DNA of 64,000 bases from the NCBI RefSeq assembly GCF_900099825.1, contig NZ_LT629693.1, positions 5,901,001 through 5,965,000 of the forward strand, read 5' to 3'. The position numbers were made by a program, and so were the translations under genes. This DNA is from Bradyrhizobium ottawaense. Its GTDB lineage: Bacteria; Pseudomonadota; Alphaproteobacteria; Rhizobiales; Xanthobacteraceae. A model generated the notes under the pieces. The model saw nothing but the letters and a program-made list of their open reading frames with translations. It had not been told where the DNA came from and did not search any database. Shown one piece after another: positions 1-9,083 of the stretch (its first letter is position 1; each line of letters starts with the position of its first letter).

Positions 1-1
1 G

Positions 2-538
2 CTCCGCCTGCAGGGCCGCAACGCCCAGTCGGAGGAAGTCCAGAACGCCCTCAAGGACGCCGCCTCGCGCATCACCACGATAGCCCAGGTCCACGACCAT
101 TTATGGCGTAGCACCAGGATCGGGTTTGTCGACATCGCCGACTTCGCGGGCGAGCTTTGTAGGAAGCTACAGGAAACCGTTGCGCATAAGGTAAGCTGCA
201 CCTTTGGTCATCTGATGATTTCTGCCGACAAGGCGATTCCGCTGGGCCTTCTGGTCAACGAGATTGTGACGAATTCCGCCAAGCATGCATACCCCGACGG
301 ATCCGGAGAAATCCAGGTATCGGGCGAACGGCGCGGTGCGGACTTGCATGTGGAGGTGTCGGATCAAGGAATCGGTCTTCCGAATGATTTCGATATCGAC
401 CAACCACGGGCGAGCCTGGGCTTCAAGGTGATCAAGAGCCTGCTCGCACAACTCGACGGCCGCATTGCGGTGGCCTCCAACACGCCAAAAGGCGTAACCA
501 TCCAACTTGATGTACCATTGGAAGCCAGCGCCGATTGA
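2..538 (+). CDS. Sensor histidine kinase, C-terminal part (HisKA_2/HWE type), cut by window start
   Basis: The open frame enters from the left edge and ends at TGA 536-538, giving 178 visible residues. The visible part starts inside a HisKA_2-type dimerisation domain (SRITTIAQVHDHLW) and continues into a complete HATPase domain. The N-box is LVNEIVTNSAKHAYP, the G1 box is VSDQGIGLP, and the glycine-rich end is LGFKVI. The phosphoacceptor histidine and any sensor domains lie upstream of the window. Such kinases are usually cytoplasmic or membrane sensors that phosphorylate a receiver protein. No partner is adjacent here; the next gene is another kinase with its own receiver. Family is confident; the signal is unknown. 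Confidence 0.85.
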   Translation, partial: LRLQGRNAQSEEVQNALKDAASRITTIAQVHDHLWRSTRIGFVDIADFAGELCRKLQETVAHKVSCTFGHLMISADKAIPLGLLVNEIVTNSAKHAYPDGSGEIQVSGERRGADLHVEVSDQGIGLPNDFDIDQPRASLGFKVIKSLLAQLDGRIAVASNTPKGVTIQLDVPLEASAD

Positions 539-877
539 GCCGCTGAAGCGCAGTGAAGGTTCAAGGCTTAAGCCGGCGTTACGGCGCTGGACATCCTTCA
601 ACGTAAACCCAGTATTGCTCTGCTGTTCACTGATCTCGGCCTACCGCGCGAATGGACGGAAAACTGGGAGCGAAGACCAGGGGGCAGGGCCGTCTGCGGG
701 CGTCTTTGCACTGCAGCTAATGTACGGGGATCGCCTTGGAACTTTTCCTGCGTATCTGCGTTGGGAAATGTTTTAGCTATACGCCGGCATAGCGGGATCT
801 TGGCGGAATACGCGAAGTTTCCGTATACTGCGGATGGCAATCACGGTGTCGGGTTCGATGCAACGAAAGAGCAGTGG

Positions 878-3226
878 ATGAACGTACAGCAGCCCTTTCC
901 AAGGTCGAGTGTATTGAACTCCTTGGAGCGTACGAATGGCGAGCCCCTTGTCACGCCTCCTACGAGTCCTAATGATTGGATTCAAACGCGAGATTCGAGG
1001 CTCGCGGCAACCTACGAACACGTAGGAGCCGGCATCGTCGAGGTCGACGAAGACGGGCGAATGTTGCGTGTCAATCAGCGACTCTGTTTGCTTACCGGTT
1101 ATTCGGCGCCCGAACTTCTAGGTCGAATAATTTTTCAGGAGACGCTGCCCGAGGATGCCGATGCCGACCGGGAGCAGTTTCGGCGGCAGTTAGCAGGGGA
1201 AATCGATCGCTATACGATTGAGAAGCGAATCTATCGCAAGAACGGCGAACACTTCTGGGCGGAAGTCGCTTCTTCCAGCGTTCGAGACGCCGCGGGCAAA
1301 TTTCTGTACGCCGTGCGTGTTCAGCACGACATCACGGCCCGGAAGCGCGCCGAACACGAACTCGCACGCCGGACGGATGAGCAGGCCGCGCTCTTTCAAT
1401 TCTCGGAGCGGCTTCAACGCGTAGCTGATCGCCGGGAGATCCATGAATTAGCCTTGGTTGCCATCATGCGCGCGCTCGCATGCGAACGGGCTTCGATCCT
1501 TCTTTTTGATTCTGGCGGCGTGATGCGTTTTGTGGCATGGCGAGGCCTTTCGGACGCCTATCGTATGGCTGTGGAAGGGCACTCACCGTGGACAAAGGAA
1601 GAAAAAGATCCTCAGCCGGTCTATTTCGAAGACATCGCCGCGTCTGATTTGTCCGTTGAACTGAAGGAAACGATCGCGGTAGAAGGAATTTGCGCCGTCG
1701 CTTTCATTCCCATCGTTGAAAATGGTCAGCTCGTGGGTAAGTTCATGGCTTACTACGATAGGCCGCATCAGTTTTCTGATCCTGAGCTGGAGGTCGCTCT
1801 CACGCTCGCGCGCCTCGTGAGCTTCGCCAGTTCCCGTCTCAAAGCGAGGGAAGCGCGAATTGCGACAGAGCGAGACCTCCTCCAGTTAGCGTCGATCGTG
1901 GAATCTTCGGATGACGCTATCATCAGTAAGGACCTCAGCGGCATCATTCAGACATGGAACGCATCGGCCGAGCGGCTCTTTGGTTACACGGCAGAAGAGG
2001 CCATAGGCTGGCCGGTGACGATGCTCATCCCCGCCGATCGCCAAGACGAAGAGCCAGGAATTTTAGCGCGCATTCGTGCCGGGGAACGCATTCATCACTA
2101 TGAGACGGTTCGCCAACGAAAAGATGGCGGCCTCATCAATATTTCGCTTACGGTTTCGCCCATGCGCAACGGAGAAGGCCGGATCGTCGGCGCTTCGAAG
2201 ATCGCTCGGGATATAAGCGAACGTATACACGCGGAGCGGAAGCTTCGGGCAAGCGAACGGCATCTTCAGGAGCTGCTTGAGGCGATCCCTGCGGCGATCT
2301 ACACCACGGATGCCGACGGCAAGATCACTTACTTCAACCAAGCCGCCGTTGATCTTGCGGGCCGCACGCCGACCCTCGGCAGCGACGAATGGTGTGTGAC
2401 GTGGAAGCTCTATTGGCCGGACGGAACTCCATTGCCACATGATCAATGTCCCATGGCGGTGGCGCTCAAGGAAGGGCGACCGATCCGCAATGCCGAAGCC
2501 ATCGCAGAGCGGCCTGATGGTTCGCGGATTCCCTTTATTCCCTTTCCAACGCCGCTGCGCGACGCCGCCGGAAAGGTCGTTGGCGCCATCAATATGTTAG
2601 TCGATATCAGCGAACGGCGTCAGGCTGAGACTCAACAGCGGCTCCTCCTCAACGAACTCAATCACCGCACAAAGAATAATATGCAGATGCTGCAGTCGTT
2701 GCTGTTCACAGCAGCGAAAAAAGCCACGAGCGACGAGGCGCGTCACGTTCTCAATGAAGCAAGCGGGCGCATTGCTGCGATGGCGGCAGCCCAGCGCGTT
2801 CTCTATGGAACGTCGGACACGACCCGCTTTGCGGCGGACGAATTCCTGCGGTCGGTGTGCGAGACGGTACGACAGACGTTACCCGCCAGTGTCACTCTAA
2901 CGTGCCAGCCGGCAAGTGGGGTCTTATCGACAGATGCCGCAATGCCACTCTCCCTTATTCTCAATGAACTCATCACGAACGCAGTGAAGCACGGTGCCAA
3001 AAATCAAAGACCCGCTGGCATTCGCGTCGAGATGATGAAGCGGGGTGTAGAAGTCGAATTATCGGTCGAAGACAGCGGCGAAGGATTTGAGCTTGCGACA
3101 GTGCGCAAAACATCGTCGGGTTTGCAACTTGTTCTTGGGCTCGCGCGCCAGATTCACGGAACAATCGAAGTAACGCGCGATCCATCTCGTGTTACGCTAC
3201 GTTTTTCCGCGGAACGCGCATCATGA
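878..3226 (+). CDS. Multi-PAS/GAF sensor histidine kinase (HWE/HisKA_2)
   Basis: This is a soluble-looking kinase of 782 residues from ATG 878. A TTG at 761 would add 39 residues that do not resemble protein, so I prefer 878. Domains in order are PAS at about 38-155, GAF at about 170-320, PAS at about 330-450, PAS at about 460-585, a HisKA_2/HWE H-box with the likely phosphoacceptor His596 (NELNHRTKNN), and HATPase with N-box near 695-706 (LILNELITNAVKHG) and G1 VEDSGEGFE. No transmembrane segment is evident, so it probably senses an intracellular cue such as light, redox or a ligand in PAS/GAF. The stop overlaps the start of the receiver gene by ATGA, indicating translational coupling and a kinase-regulator pair. 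Confidence 0.9.
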   Translation: MNVQQPFPRSSVLNSLERTNGEPLVTPPTSPNDWIQTRDSRLAATYEHVGAGIVEVDEDGRMLRVNQRLCLLTGYSAPELLGRIIFQETLPEDADADREQFRRQLAGEIDRYTIEKRIYRKNGEHFWAEVASSSVRDAAGKFLYAVRVQHDITARKRAEHELARRTDEQAALFQFSERLQRVADRREIHELALVAIMRALACERASILLFDSGGVMRFVAWRGLSDAYRMAVEGHSPWTKEEKDPQPVYFEDIAASDLSVELKETIAVEGICAVAFIPIVENGQLVGKFMAYYDRPHQFSDPELEVALTLARLVSFASSRLKAREARIATERDLLQLASIVESSDDAIISKDLSGIIQTWNASAERLFGYTAEEAIGWPVTMLIPADRQDEEPGILARIRAGERIHHYETVRQRKDGGLINISLTVSPMRNGEGRIVGASKIARDISERIHAERKLRASERHLQELLEAIPAAIYTTDADGKITYFNQAAVDLAGRTPTLGSDEWCVTWKLYWPDGTPLPHDQCPMAVALKEGRPIRNAEAIAERPDGSRIPFIPFPTPLRDAAGKVVGAINMLVDISERRQAETQQRLLLNELNHRTKNNMQMLQSLLFTAAKKATSDEARHVLNEASGRIAAMAAAQRVLYGTSDTTRFAADEFLRSVCETVRQTLPASVTLTCQPASGVLSTDAAMPLSLILNELITNAVKHGAKNQRPAGIRVEMMKRGVEVELSVEDSGEGFELATVRKTSSGLQLVLGLARQIHGTIEVTRDPSRVTLRFSAERAS

Positions 3227-3699
3227 CGTCACAGCCCGATACACCCACGCGGTTGGCCTTTCCGCAGCGATCGCCCGGGACGGGCGCGCCGCTTTCCGAC
3301 GACGCGCGATCGGCGGACGCGAAAGTAGAGCCGGCCCGGATTTTGATCGTCGAGGACGATTATCTCATCGCGATGCAAACCGAGGCGGCATTGACGGCGG
3401 CGGGATTCAATGTGGTCGGAACGGCGACGACAGCCGAGGAAGCCGTGGCACTTGCCAGCGACGAACGTCCATTCCTCGTAGTCATGGATATTCGTCTCGC
3501 CAGCAGAAGGGATGGGATCGATGCCGCGCGCGAACTGTTTCACAACCTAGGCATCCGTTGTATTTTCGCCACTGCTCATGACGACCCAATCACACGGGGT
3601 CGCGCGGAGCCTTACGCCCCACTTGGGTGGCTTGCCAAACCTTATACGATGGGCTCTCTCGTGGCATTGGTCACCGAAGCCTTGGCGAAGCTAGATTGA
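3223..3699 (+). CDS. Single-domain response regulator (CheY-like receiver)
   Basis: The protein has 158 residues: about 35 poorly conserved residues, then one receiver domain. The acidic triad is ILIVEDD (E44, D45, D46), the phosphoacceptor is Asp89 in VVMDIRL, the switch Thr/Ser region is IFATAHDD, and the conserved lysine is in LAKPYT. There is no output domain, so it probably relays phosphate or signals by protein contact, as do many partners of HWE kinases. It overlaps the upstream kinase by 4 bp and is followed by a terminator at 3724-3760. Confidence 0.92.
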   Translation: MTSQPDTPTRLAFPQRSPGTGAPLSDDARSADAKVEPARILIVEDDYLIAMQTEAALTAAGFNVVGTATTAEEAVALASDERPFLVVMDIRLASRRDGIDAARELFHNLGIRCIFATAHDDPITRGRAEPYAPLGWLAKPYTMGSLVALVTEALAKLD

Positions 3700-3723
3700 G
3701 GCGGGCAAGCGGGCCTTTCGTAT

Positions 3724-3760
3724 AAAAAGGGCCCCGGAGCTATTGCCCCGAAGCCTTTTT
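3724..3760. terminator. Bidirectional intrinsic terminator between convergent genes
   Basis: An A5GG...CCT5 outer stem with an imperfect GC-rich inner stem and a TATT loop lies between the plus-strand receiver gene (ends 3699) and the minus-strand ferritin-like gene (ends 3783). A-tracts and T-tracts on both sides make it usable from either direction. Confidence 0.7.
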
Positions 3761-3782
3761 GCAAAGGGTACATCCGCCCTCG

Positions 3783-4298
3783 TTATGCGGCGTTGGACGC
3801 TTTCGTATTTACGCCCTTGCGCAAAGCGACGGTATTCAGCTTGGTGTTAGCGGCATGCTCCTCGTTAAGATTGGTGGTGAGAAAGCGTACGATCTCATCG
3901 TGTCCAAGGGACTCTGCCCATGCGATCAGCGTGCCATACCGACAGATCTCATAATGCTCGACAGCCTGCGCGTTCGCGACAATCGCCGCATCAAGCACGG
4001 ATTTATCCTCGATCTCGCCGGCGGTTTCGTCGGCTTCCTTGATCAAGCCATCAATCGCGGGGCACTGCGTGCCGCTCGGTTGCTTTCCAAGCTTGGCGAA
4101 GACGTTTTCCAGACGTTCGATTTGCTTTTTGGTCTCTTCGAGATGATTCTTGAGGCTGGTCGAAAGGTCACGGTTCGTCGCCGTATCGATCATCTTCGGC
4201 AACGCCTTGGTAATCTGCTGTTCGGCGTAATAGATGTCCTGCAGGCCGTGAAGCAACAGGTCGTCCATCGTTTTAATATCTTTGGTGAATAGTCCCAT
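3783..4298 (-). CDS. YciE/DUF892 ferritin-like protein
   Basis: The 171-residue protein matches the DUF892 (YciE/YciF) four-helix ferritin-like family. It opens with LLLHGLQDIYYAEQQITKALPKM and carries repeated Glu/His pairs (HLEET, AVEHYEICRYGT, NLNEEHAAN) in helix positions expected for a di-metal site. ATG 4298 is chosen because AGGAGAG sits just upstream; a TTG five codons earlier overlaps that ribosome site. YciE-like proteins are stress-induced and structurally characterised, but their reaction is unclear. It lies near other stress and envelope genes. Confidence 0.9.
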   Translation of the reverse strand: MGLFTKDIKTMDDLLLHGLQDIYYAEQQITKALPKMIDTATNRDLSTSLKNHLEETKKQIERLENVFAKLGKQPSGTQCPAIDGLIKEADETAGEIEDKSVLDAAIVANAQAVEHYEICRYGTLIAWAESLGHDEIVRFLTTNLNEEHAANTKLNTVALRKGVNTKASNAA

Positions 4299-4382
4299 GG
4301 TCTCTCTCCTCAAGTGCGGGAACTATGAGGCCTTAACTGAGCGAAAGCGTCTTTGTTCCTGGACCGTTCAATGACAACTTGC

Positions 4383-4946
4383 TCACTCTACCTCTGGATG
4401 TCCGTATCCCGTCACGACTCGCAAGGTTCGTTCAAGGCCAATGCCCACCGCGAAGCCGACGGCGACGTCACTGACCCAGTGGGCCAGCAAGACCACGCGC
4501 GTGAGCACCAGCGCCCCGCTTAGCGCCCAAACAGCGTTCCGCTCGCACGGCGGAAGCTCCGTCGCGGCAGAGGCAAGCGCACCCATATGAACCGCATGGC
4601 CTGAGGGAAACGCGTCATATGTTTTTCCGGAGAAGGGTATGCCGCGGAAATGCCCAAACACGGTCTCCCTGTCGGGCCGTTCTTGGTCAAATATCCGCTT
4701 CAGGAGGTGCGGCAGGAGCGAGGACGCGATCGTCGTTGCGAGAACATGGGTGCTAGCGCGCTTGAGATCAGGGCTTCTGTTTCGGCAATACAGCCACCAG
4801 GCGGCGGCCAATACGCCGAGCACGTGCTCGTCAGCGCCCCAAGTTAGGGCTTGTGCGGCTCGTTCCGTGCCCCCGCTCGTGTGCTTGGCAAGGACTTTTG
4901 CAACCTGTCGATCGGATTTCGTGGGTGGCACCGTGATCCAAGCCAT
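4383..4946 (-). CDS. PAP2-family membrane phosphatase
   Basis: The 187-residue protein has the three phosphatidic acid phosphatase type 2 motifs: KRIFDQERPD (KX6RP), FPSGHAVHMGA (PSGH), and TRVVLLAHWVSDV, which corresponds to the SRX5HX3D motif with Thr replacing Ser. Hydrophobic segments between motifs fit an integral membrane enzyme that hydrolyses lipid or pyrophosphate phosphomonoesters at the periplasmic face. Family assignment is firm; the substrate (PA, undecaprenyl pyrophosphate or other) cannot be read from sequence. Confidence 0.88.
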   Translation of the reverse strand: MAWITVPPTKSDRQVAKVLAKHTSGGTERAAQALTWGADEHVLGVLAAAWWLYCRNRSPDLKRASTHVLATTIASSLLPHLLKRIFDQERPDRETVFGHFRGIPFSGKTYDAFPSGHAVHMGALASAATELPPCERNAVWALSGALVLTRVVLLAHWVSDVAVGFAVGIGLERTLRVVTGYGHPEVE

Positions 4947-4975
4947 ATAGCTAGACTCCTTCTATCCAGTGCAGA

Positions 4976-5923
4976 TCATCGTGACCTGGTGGAGGCCTTG
5001 AGCTTTCTGCCGCCCACCGGGCTGCGGTTTCGCGAAACCCGCAAAACGATCGGAAGCGCGTACCAGCAGAGCGCAATAGCAAGGAACGTCGCGCAGGCAC
5101 CCCCGGCGCTCCACCTGGCGTCCTCGATGACTTTTTGAAGCACGACATACGCCTCGGTCGCGATGCCGCCCGCGAGGAAGATGGGCGCTGCGATGACGAG
5201 GGCCGAACCGATGCGCAGGAATTCCCCGGACTCGCCACCACCATAAGACAACCGGTGCAAAGCCGCCGGCATCATGAGAAGGACGATATTTATGGCGATA
5301 AGGCCAAGCGCGAGCGCATGCATGACTTTTGACGCTTGGGGCAGGCGATCGAAGCCAGCGGTCAGCATCGCGACGAATTGAAACCCAAAAAGCGCTTGAG
5401 CGCCGGGGATGATGACCCGTGCTTCGGTAAGCAACTGTTCGATTTTGGTTCCAAGCGGGGTTTCCGTCGTGTCCATGATTTGGTTCTCCGGTGCTAGCCC
5501 AATCAGATATTCCAAACCGAACCAGGCTATGGCGGACAAGATGCCAAGGCCGAGGCCACCGATTAGTCCGGCCGCAACGCCGAAATGTCGACCGATGACA
5601 ACGTAGGTCGAAAGGGTGAGGCTCAGGGCCAAGGGCGCGAGACCAAGTCCCGCGTAGAAACTCGTGGCTCCGATAAGCCGTGTTGAAGAGCGTCCTTGTT
5701 CTACCAGCCGATGTTGCATCGATGGGACAAACAGGAAGGTAACCGCAAGGACGATGGATACGAGGCCGAAAAGGCTGAGATATCTGGAGTGCTGGCTTAG
5801 CTCTGAGAATCCGTCCTGAAAGAATGCCTGAAACTGGAAGCCCAGGAGCACCTGCGCACCTAGAATCAGAAGCCGCGTTTCGTTCAGGGCTGTCTTTAGT
5901 TTTTTGTCCAACTCTCTCGACAT
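4976..5923 (-). CDS. DUF6328-family membrane protein, two tandem repeats
   Basis: The 315-residue integral membrane protein is built from two related halves. Residues about 10-145 start with NETRLLILGAQVLLGFQFQ, and residues about 165-285 start with TEARVIIPGAQALFGFQFV. Each half has about four hydrophobic helices. A single half resembles the usual length of DUF6328 proteins, so this looks like an internal duplication. ATG 5923 is used because the upstream extension in this frame is not protein-like. Function of the family is unknown. Confidence 0.75.
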   Translation of the reverse strand: MSRELDKKLKTALNETRLLILGAQVLLGFQFQAFFQDGFSELSQHSRYLSLFGLVSIVLAVTFLFVPSMQHRLVEQGRSSTRLIGATSFYAGLGLAPLALSLTLSTYVVIGRHFGVAAGLIGGLGLGILSAIAWFGLEYLIGLAPENQIMDTTETPLGTKIEQLLTEARVIIPGAQALFGFQFVAMLTAGFDRLPQASKVMHALALGLIAINIVLLMMPAALHRLSYGGGESGEFLRIGSALVIAAPIFLAGGIATEAYVVLQKVIEDARWSAGGACATFLAIALCWYALPIVLRVSRNRSPVGGRKLKASTRSR

Positions 5924-6241
5924 GTTGTCGGTACTCGCGCGCACAACGATAGACTTGTGAACCCAGTGTCCCGCCCTCGAGTTCCCTGGAAAACACGTAT
6001 CCGCGGCCCGGCGCTGAAGCTTCGTGCAGTAGAAAATACGGGAAGCCCCATGCTCCCTTTCGCCGCGATGCACGGCTCAGGAACCCTTCGCGTCCATACA
6101 CGTTAAGCGACATGACAAGCCCGCGGAAATGGCCCGGCATCCTTCCACCGGTGTCGGGCGTTTTCTCTACGGGCCCGCCTGTCTATTTGCATCACGTAGA
6201 ATTTGATCAACGGTGATCCTAGTCGACGAGGACCCCCTGGG

Positions 6242-6916
6242 ATGACCACTCCGAGCCCCAACCAAACAGTAGAACGAGACGGGGATATGAGGCCGGCCAA
6301 GGCGCAGATTGAGCCGATTTCAAGCGCGGTCCATGTTTGCATCGATATGCAAAACATTTTTTCCAAAGGAGGGCTTTGGGAAACGCCATGGATGGAACGT
6401 GTGCTGCCGACGATCGTAACTCTGACGGCTTGGCAAGCGGAACGAACGATTTTTACGCGGTTTATCCCGCCTGAAACGCCTGACCAGCGGCCCGGTCGAT
6501 GGCAGAAATACTTCCGCCGCTGGGCCCAAGCCACCCGGGCCCATCTTCCCCTTTGCCAGCTTGAACTGGTTTCCGAGCTTGCCCGGTTTGCCCCGCCGGC
6601 CCTGGTCGTCGACAAACCTGGTTACTCGGCATTCTCCGCGCCTCAGCTTTATTCGCTGCTGACCGAGAGACATATCGGAACGGTCGTTCTTTCCGGGGCG
6701 GAGACAGATGTTTGCGTGTTAGCGACCGTGTTAAGCGCGGTCGATTTCGGCTTTCGTGTGGTGATCGTCGAAGACGCCCTATGCAGTTCGCTCGATGTGG
6801 GCCACGACGCGCTGATGACGCTCTACCGCAATCGGTTCAGCGAGCAAATTGACTTGGTGACACTCGATGAGTTGAATTCTCTTTGGCAGTGCGAAGAGCA
6901 CACCTCTGTCGCGTAG
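6242..6916 (+). CDS. Isochorismatase-family cysteine hydrolase
   Basis: The 224-residue cytoplasmic hydrolase has the family's catalytic triad: Asp35 (VCIDMQN), Lys125 (VVDKPGYSAF) and Cys158 (GAETDVCVLAT). Family members cleave isochorismate, nicotinamide, N-carbamoylsarcosine, ureidoacrylate and related amides. Nothing in the context identifies the substrate. ATG 6242 is preferred to an in-frame TTG at 6203; GAGGA precedes it by about 13 bases. The gene is divergent from the DUF6328 gene. Confidence 0.88.
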   Translation: MTTPSPNQTVERDGDMRPAKAQIEPISSAVHVCIDMQNIFSKGGLWETPWMERVLPTIVTLTAWQAERTIFTRFIPPETPDQRPGRWQKYFRRWAQATRAHLPLCQLELVSELARFAPPALVVDKPGYSAFSAPQLYSLLTERHIGTVVLSGAETDVCVLATVLSAVDFGFRVVIVEDALCSSLDVGHDALMTLYRNRFSEQIDLVTLDELNSLWQCEEHTSVA

Positions 6917-7267
6917 CAATAAATCCGACCCCCCCTATCACGTCGAGCGACGCCTATTTATTTCGGAGGCTGGAGCCCGGGCGAATTGACCCATTCGCTG
7001 ACATGGGCGGTCGTGTCAGTTTGACTCGCCCTTTTCACGAACGCATCGCGCTCCTTGCCGGGCGGCACGATAAGCGTGGGCGCTTTTCAGATGCGATACG
7101 ACGCCATCCTGGAACCTTTGGTCACACTGCACATTATTGCGCCGCTTGTTGCGCTATTTCATTTCGCCATTTTTGAGGAGACCATTTCTTGATGGACACT
7201 GTGTCGTCGCGCCGACCGCTCAGACGTCGCGCGGGGCGGGCGCGCGGTATATACGAGGGGTAACAGC
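6917..7267. other. Intergenic region, no supported gene
   Basis: I see no convincing coding sequence or RNA gene in these 350 bases. The short open frames here lack family features. A GAGGGG ribosome site near 7252-7258 serves the next gene. Confidence 0.5.
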
Positions 7268-7435
7268 ATGTCCAGCGATCTTGACGATCGTATTCGCAAC
7301 CGCGCGCATCAGCTCTGGGAAGAGAGCGGCCAACCCGAAGGGCGCGAAATGGATTTCTGCCTTCAGGCCGAGAAAGAAATTAGGGAGACCGATCCCCCGC
7401 CAACCAATGCCTCCATGCCTCTCGCCCCTGATTAG
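7268..7435 (+). CDS. DUF2934 small protein
   Basis: The 55-residue protein carries the DUF2934 signature: DRIRNRAHQLWEESGQPEGRE followed by an AEKEI helix (the family pattern is I-R-x-RAxxLWExxGxPEGRDxxxWxxAExE). It starts at ATG 7268 with GAGGGGT 8 bases upstream and ends at TAG 7433-7435. Function is unknown. The family is common in rhizobia, often next to stress genes, and here it precedes a DUF3606 gene in the same direction. Confidence 0.85.
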   Translation: MSSDLDDRIRNRAHQLWEESGQPEGREMDFCLQAEKEIRETDPPPTNASMPLAPD

Positions 7436-7470
7436 AAAGAAACAGGCTCATTTTTCAATTGGAGCTTCTA

Positions 7471-7677
7471 ATGGACCATAAAAAGGAGACGCCGGATCGC
7501 AGCAAGATCAATATGAGCGATCCTCGCGAGCTGAAGTACTGGTGCAAGGCGCTAGAGGCGTCGGAGGAGCAACTTGCGAAGGCAGTCGATAAGGTGGGAA
7601 ATTCGGCTGCGACGGTGCGAAAGGAATTGGCTATGTCCACCAAGCAGGCCGACACCGCCGAAAATGGACGGACGTAG
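7471..7677 (+). CDS. DUF3606 small protein
   Basis: The 68-residue protein has the DUF3606 core: DRSKINMSDPRELKYWCKALEASEEQL, then AVDKVGNSAATVRK. ATG 7471 follows GGAG and is preferred over a TTG four codons earlier. It lies 35 bases after the DUF2934 gene, probably in one transcript. The family is small, predicted helical, of unknown function and frequent in Bradyrhizobium and relatives. Confidence 0.85.
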   Translation: MDHKKETPDRSKINMSDPRELKYWCKALEASEEQLAKAVDKVGNSAATVRKELAMSTKQADTAENGRT

Positions 7678-8559
7678 TCCTGAACTGCAAAGGCGCACTA
7701 CATGCGCTTCCCGCACTTCGAAAATGCCGTTGTTCAGGCGGACCAATCAGTTGGCAGACCGGTCTAAGGTCGCGCCCCGTGTAGGTCCCAGCATCGGGGC
7801 CGAAAGTCGCAGGCACTCGCGCCCCGTGCTGACCAGAATGCTGCTCGGCTGGCGCGAATTGCTGCGGGTCAGCTGGAGCGCGTCCTCGTTAGGTGGCGTC
7901 CAAACGCCAACCAACCCTGATGTCCACCGGCGACCGAAATTGAAGGTTGGCCAGTACTTGGATGAGCCACGATGGATTTCATGAAAGGGATTGGAGGCGA
8001 AACGCCAGTCTTTGGCCGTAGCCCAAATGGTGGGTTTTGGCCTAAGAAGGTCGAAAATGCTTGATCTTTCAATGGGGATTGACTGACACTCTCTCCGCCG
8101 CTGTCCTCATCGCCTTTGTATCCGATCGTTCGAACCGACAACAAAATAACGAGTAGCGCGACAAAGGTTTTGCGGTTAGTTCCGCGATGTTACCCCTGTC
8201 ACCGCGCTAACCGCAGCTTCTGAGCGTGGGGTCGGAGGACGGATTTCGCGAGTGGGGTCAAAGCTCAAGCCGCTCGACGTCGAACGCCGAAATTCGGGAC
8301 GATCTCTACCTCATCGTCTTCAGCGCCCACATCGACTGGAGCTACCGGTACTGGAAGCACGGCAGGCAGTGCTGGCTATGCTTAGGCTCCCACTTGGCTC
8401 CCCTCGAAAGCGCGAGCGCGAAACGAGGAGCATTCGATTTTCTCCGCGCATTCGATCTCGCGCCCTACGAATGACAGCACGCCCTCGACCAGGCAAAGGG
8501 CAACAATCCGTATGTCGGAAGCGGTATCGACGAGGTGATGGATCGGGCGTGGCCGTGGT
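7678..8559. other. Gene-poor stretch, probably decayed
   Basis: Several overlapping short frames occur on both strands but none has recognisable motifs or a persistent coding pattern. The segment ends in the TIR-like pseudogene and is followed by tandem duplications, so it reads as decayed accessory DNA. I see no RNA gene here. Confidence 0.4.
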
Positions 8560-8735
8560 CGTCAAGTTTTATCCCGACGACCTTTTGCAGTTGAAGGAGC
8601 AGTTGCTGAAGCCCGACGATGGCCCGAACGAGCGCGAGCCCTCAGGGCAGGCCGGTCGAACGTGCTGTTCGAGGCTGGGCTGGCGATGGGGCGGCGTCCC
8701 GCCAAGACGGTAATGGTCAGGCCTGTCGGCCATAT
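8560..8735 (+). pseudogene. Remnant of TIR-like (CAP12/PF10137-type) nucleotide-binding protein
   Basis: In one frame the translation reads FYPDDLLQLKEQLLKPDDGPNE. After a one-base shift near 8655 it continues as GRSNVLFEAGLAMGRRPAKTVMV. Both pieces match successive parts of the predicted nucleotide-binding TIR-like domain, whose hallmark is QARxNVLFEAGMAxGRxPxRTxLV. The downstream GRH-containing part is degraded, and no start or stop brackets an intact domain. Known family members act in antiphage signalling, so this is probably a dead defence gene fragment. Assignment rests on short motif recall. Confidence 0.5.
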
Positions 8736-8888
8736 CTCTCGGTTACCGCCGCCGCGACGAACTCTCTGCGTCCGGCGCTGCCCGGGCTTGTGCCATGGGC
8801 GAACAGACAGCAGAGAACGACGGCCCAAACAATGGGGCGTCGCCAGTTGGCTATTGAAAACATGCATCTCGATATTGACTTTCTGCCG

Positions 8889-8963
8889 AACCCCTTCCGG
8901 ACTACTTCCCCACTAGTGGAGGAGTGGTTCCGGACTACTTCCCCACTCCGTGGAAGGAATGGT
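8889..8963. repeat. 33-bp tandem duplication, imperfect
   Basis: A unit starting TTCCGGACTACTTCCCCACT appears twice head to tail (about 8897 and 8930). The copies share the first 20 bases and then diverge slightly. No gene spans it. Confidence 0.6.
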
Positions 8964-9031
8964 TCCGAACCAATGGAGTGCCCGGTTGATGGCCCGTAAG
9001 GCCTCGCAGGCGTTATTCAGTAGGTGCGGCC

Positions 9032-9083
9032 GTCTGGTTGTTTTTCAGCCCCTGTCCGTCTGGTTGTTTTTCAGCCCCTGTCC
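9032..9083. repeat. Perfect 26-bp tandem duplication
   Basis: Two perfect adjacent copies, 9032-9057 and 9058-9083, begin GTCTGGTTGTTTTTCAGCCC. The second copy runs into the last codons of the minus-strand alpha-CTD-like gene (stop at 9071), so the duplication has probably set that protein's C-terminus. Confidence 0.75.

Noticed and set aside
4962..6140. 392-residue minus-strand frame beside the DUF6328 gene
   Set aside because: Lacks hydrophobic pattern or motifs and overlaps the membrane protein in another frame; composition is typical of a shadow frame in GC-rich DNA.
8252..8713. 153-residue intact protein
   Set aside because: Most of the frame is arginine-rich noise; only its last part matches the TIR-like remnant, which changes frame.
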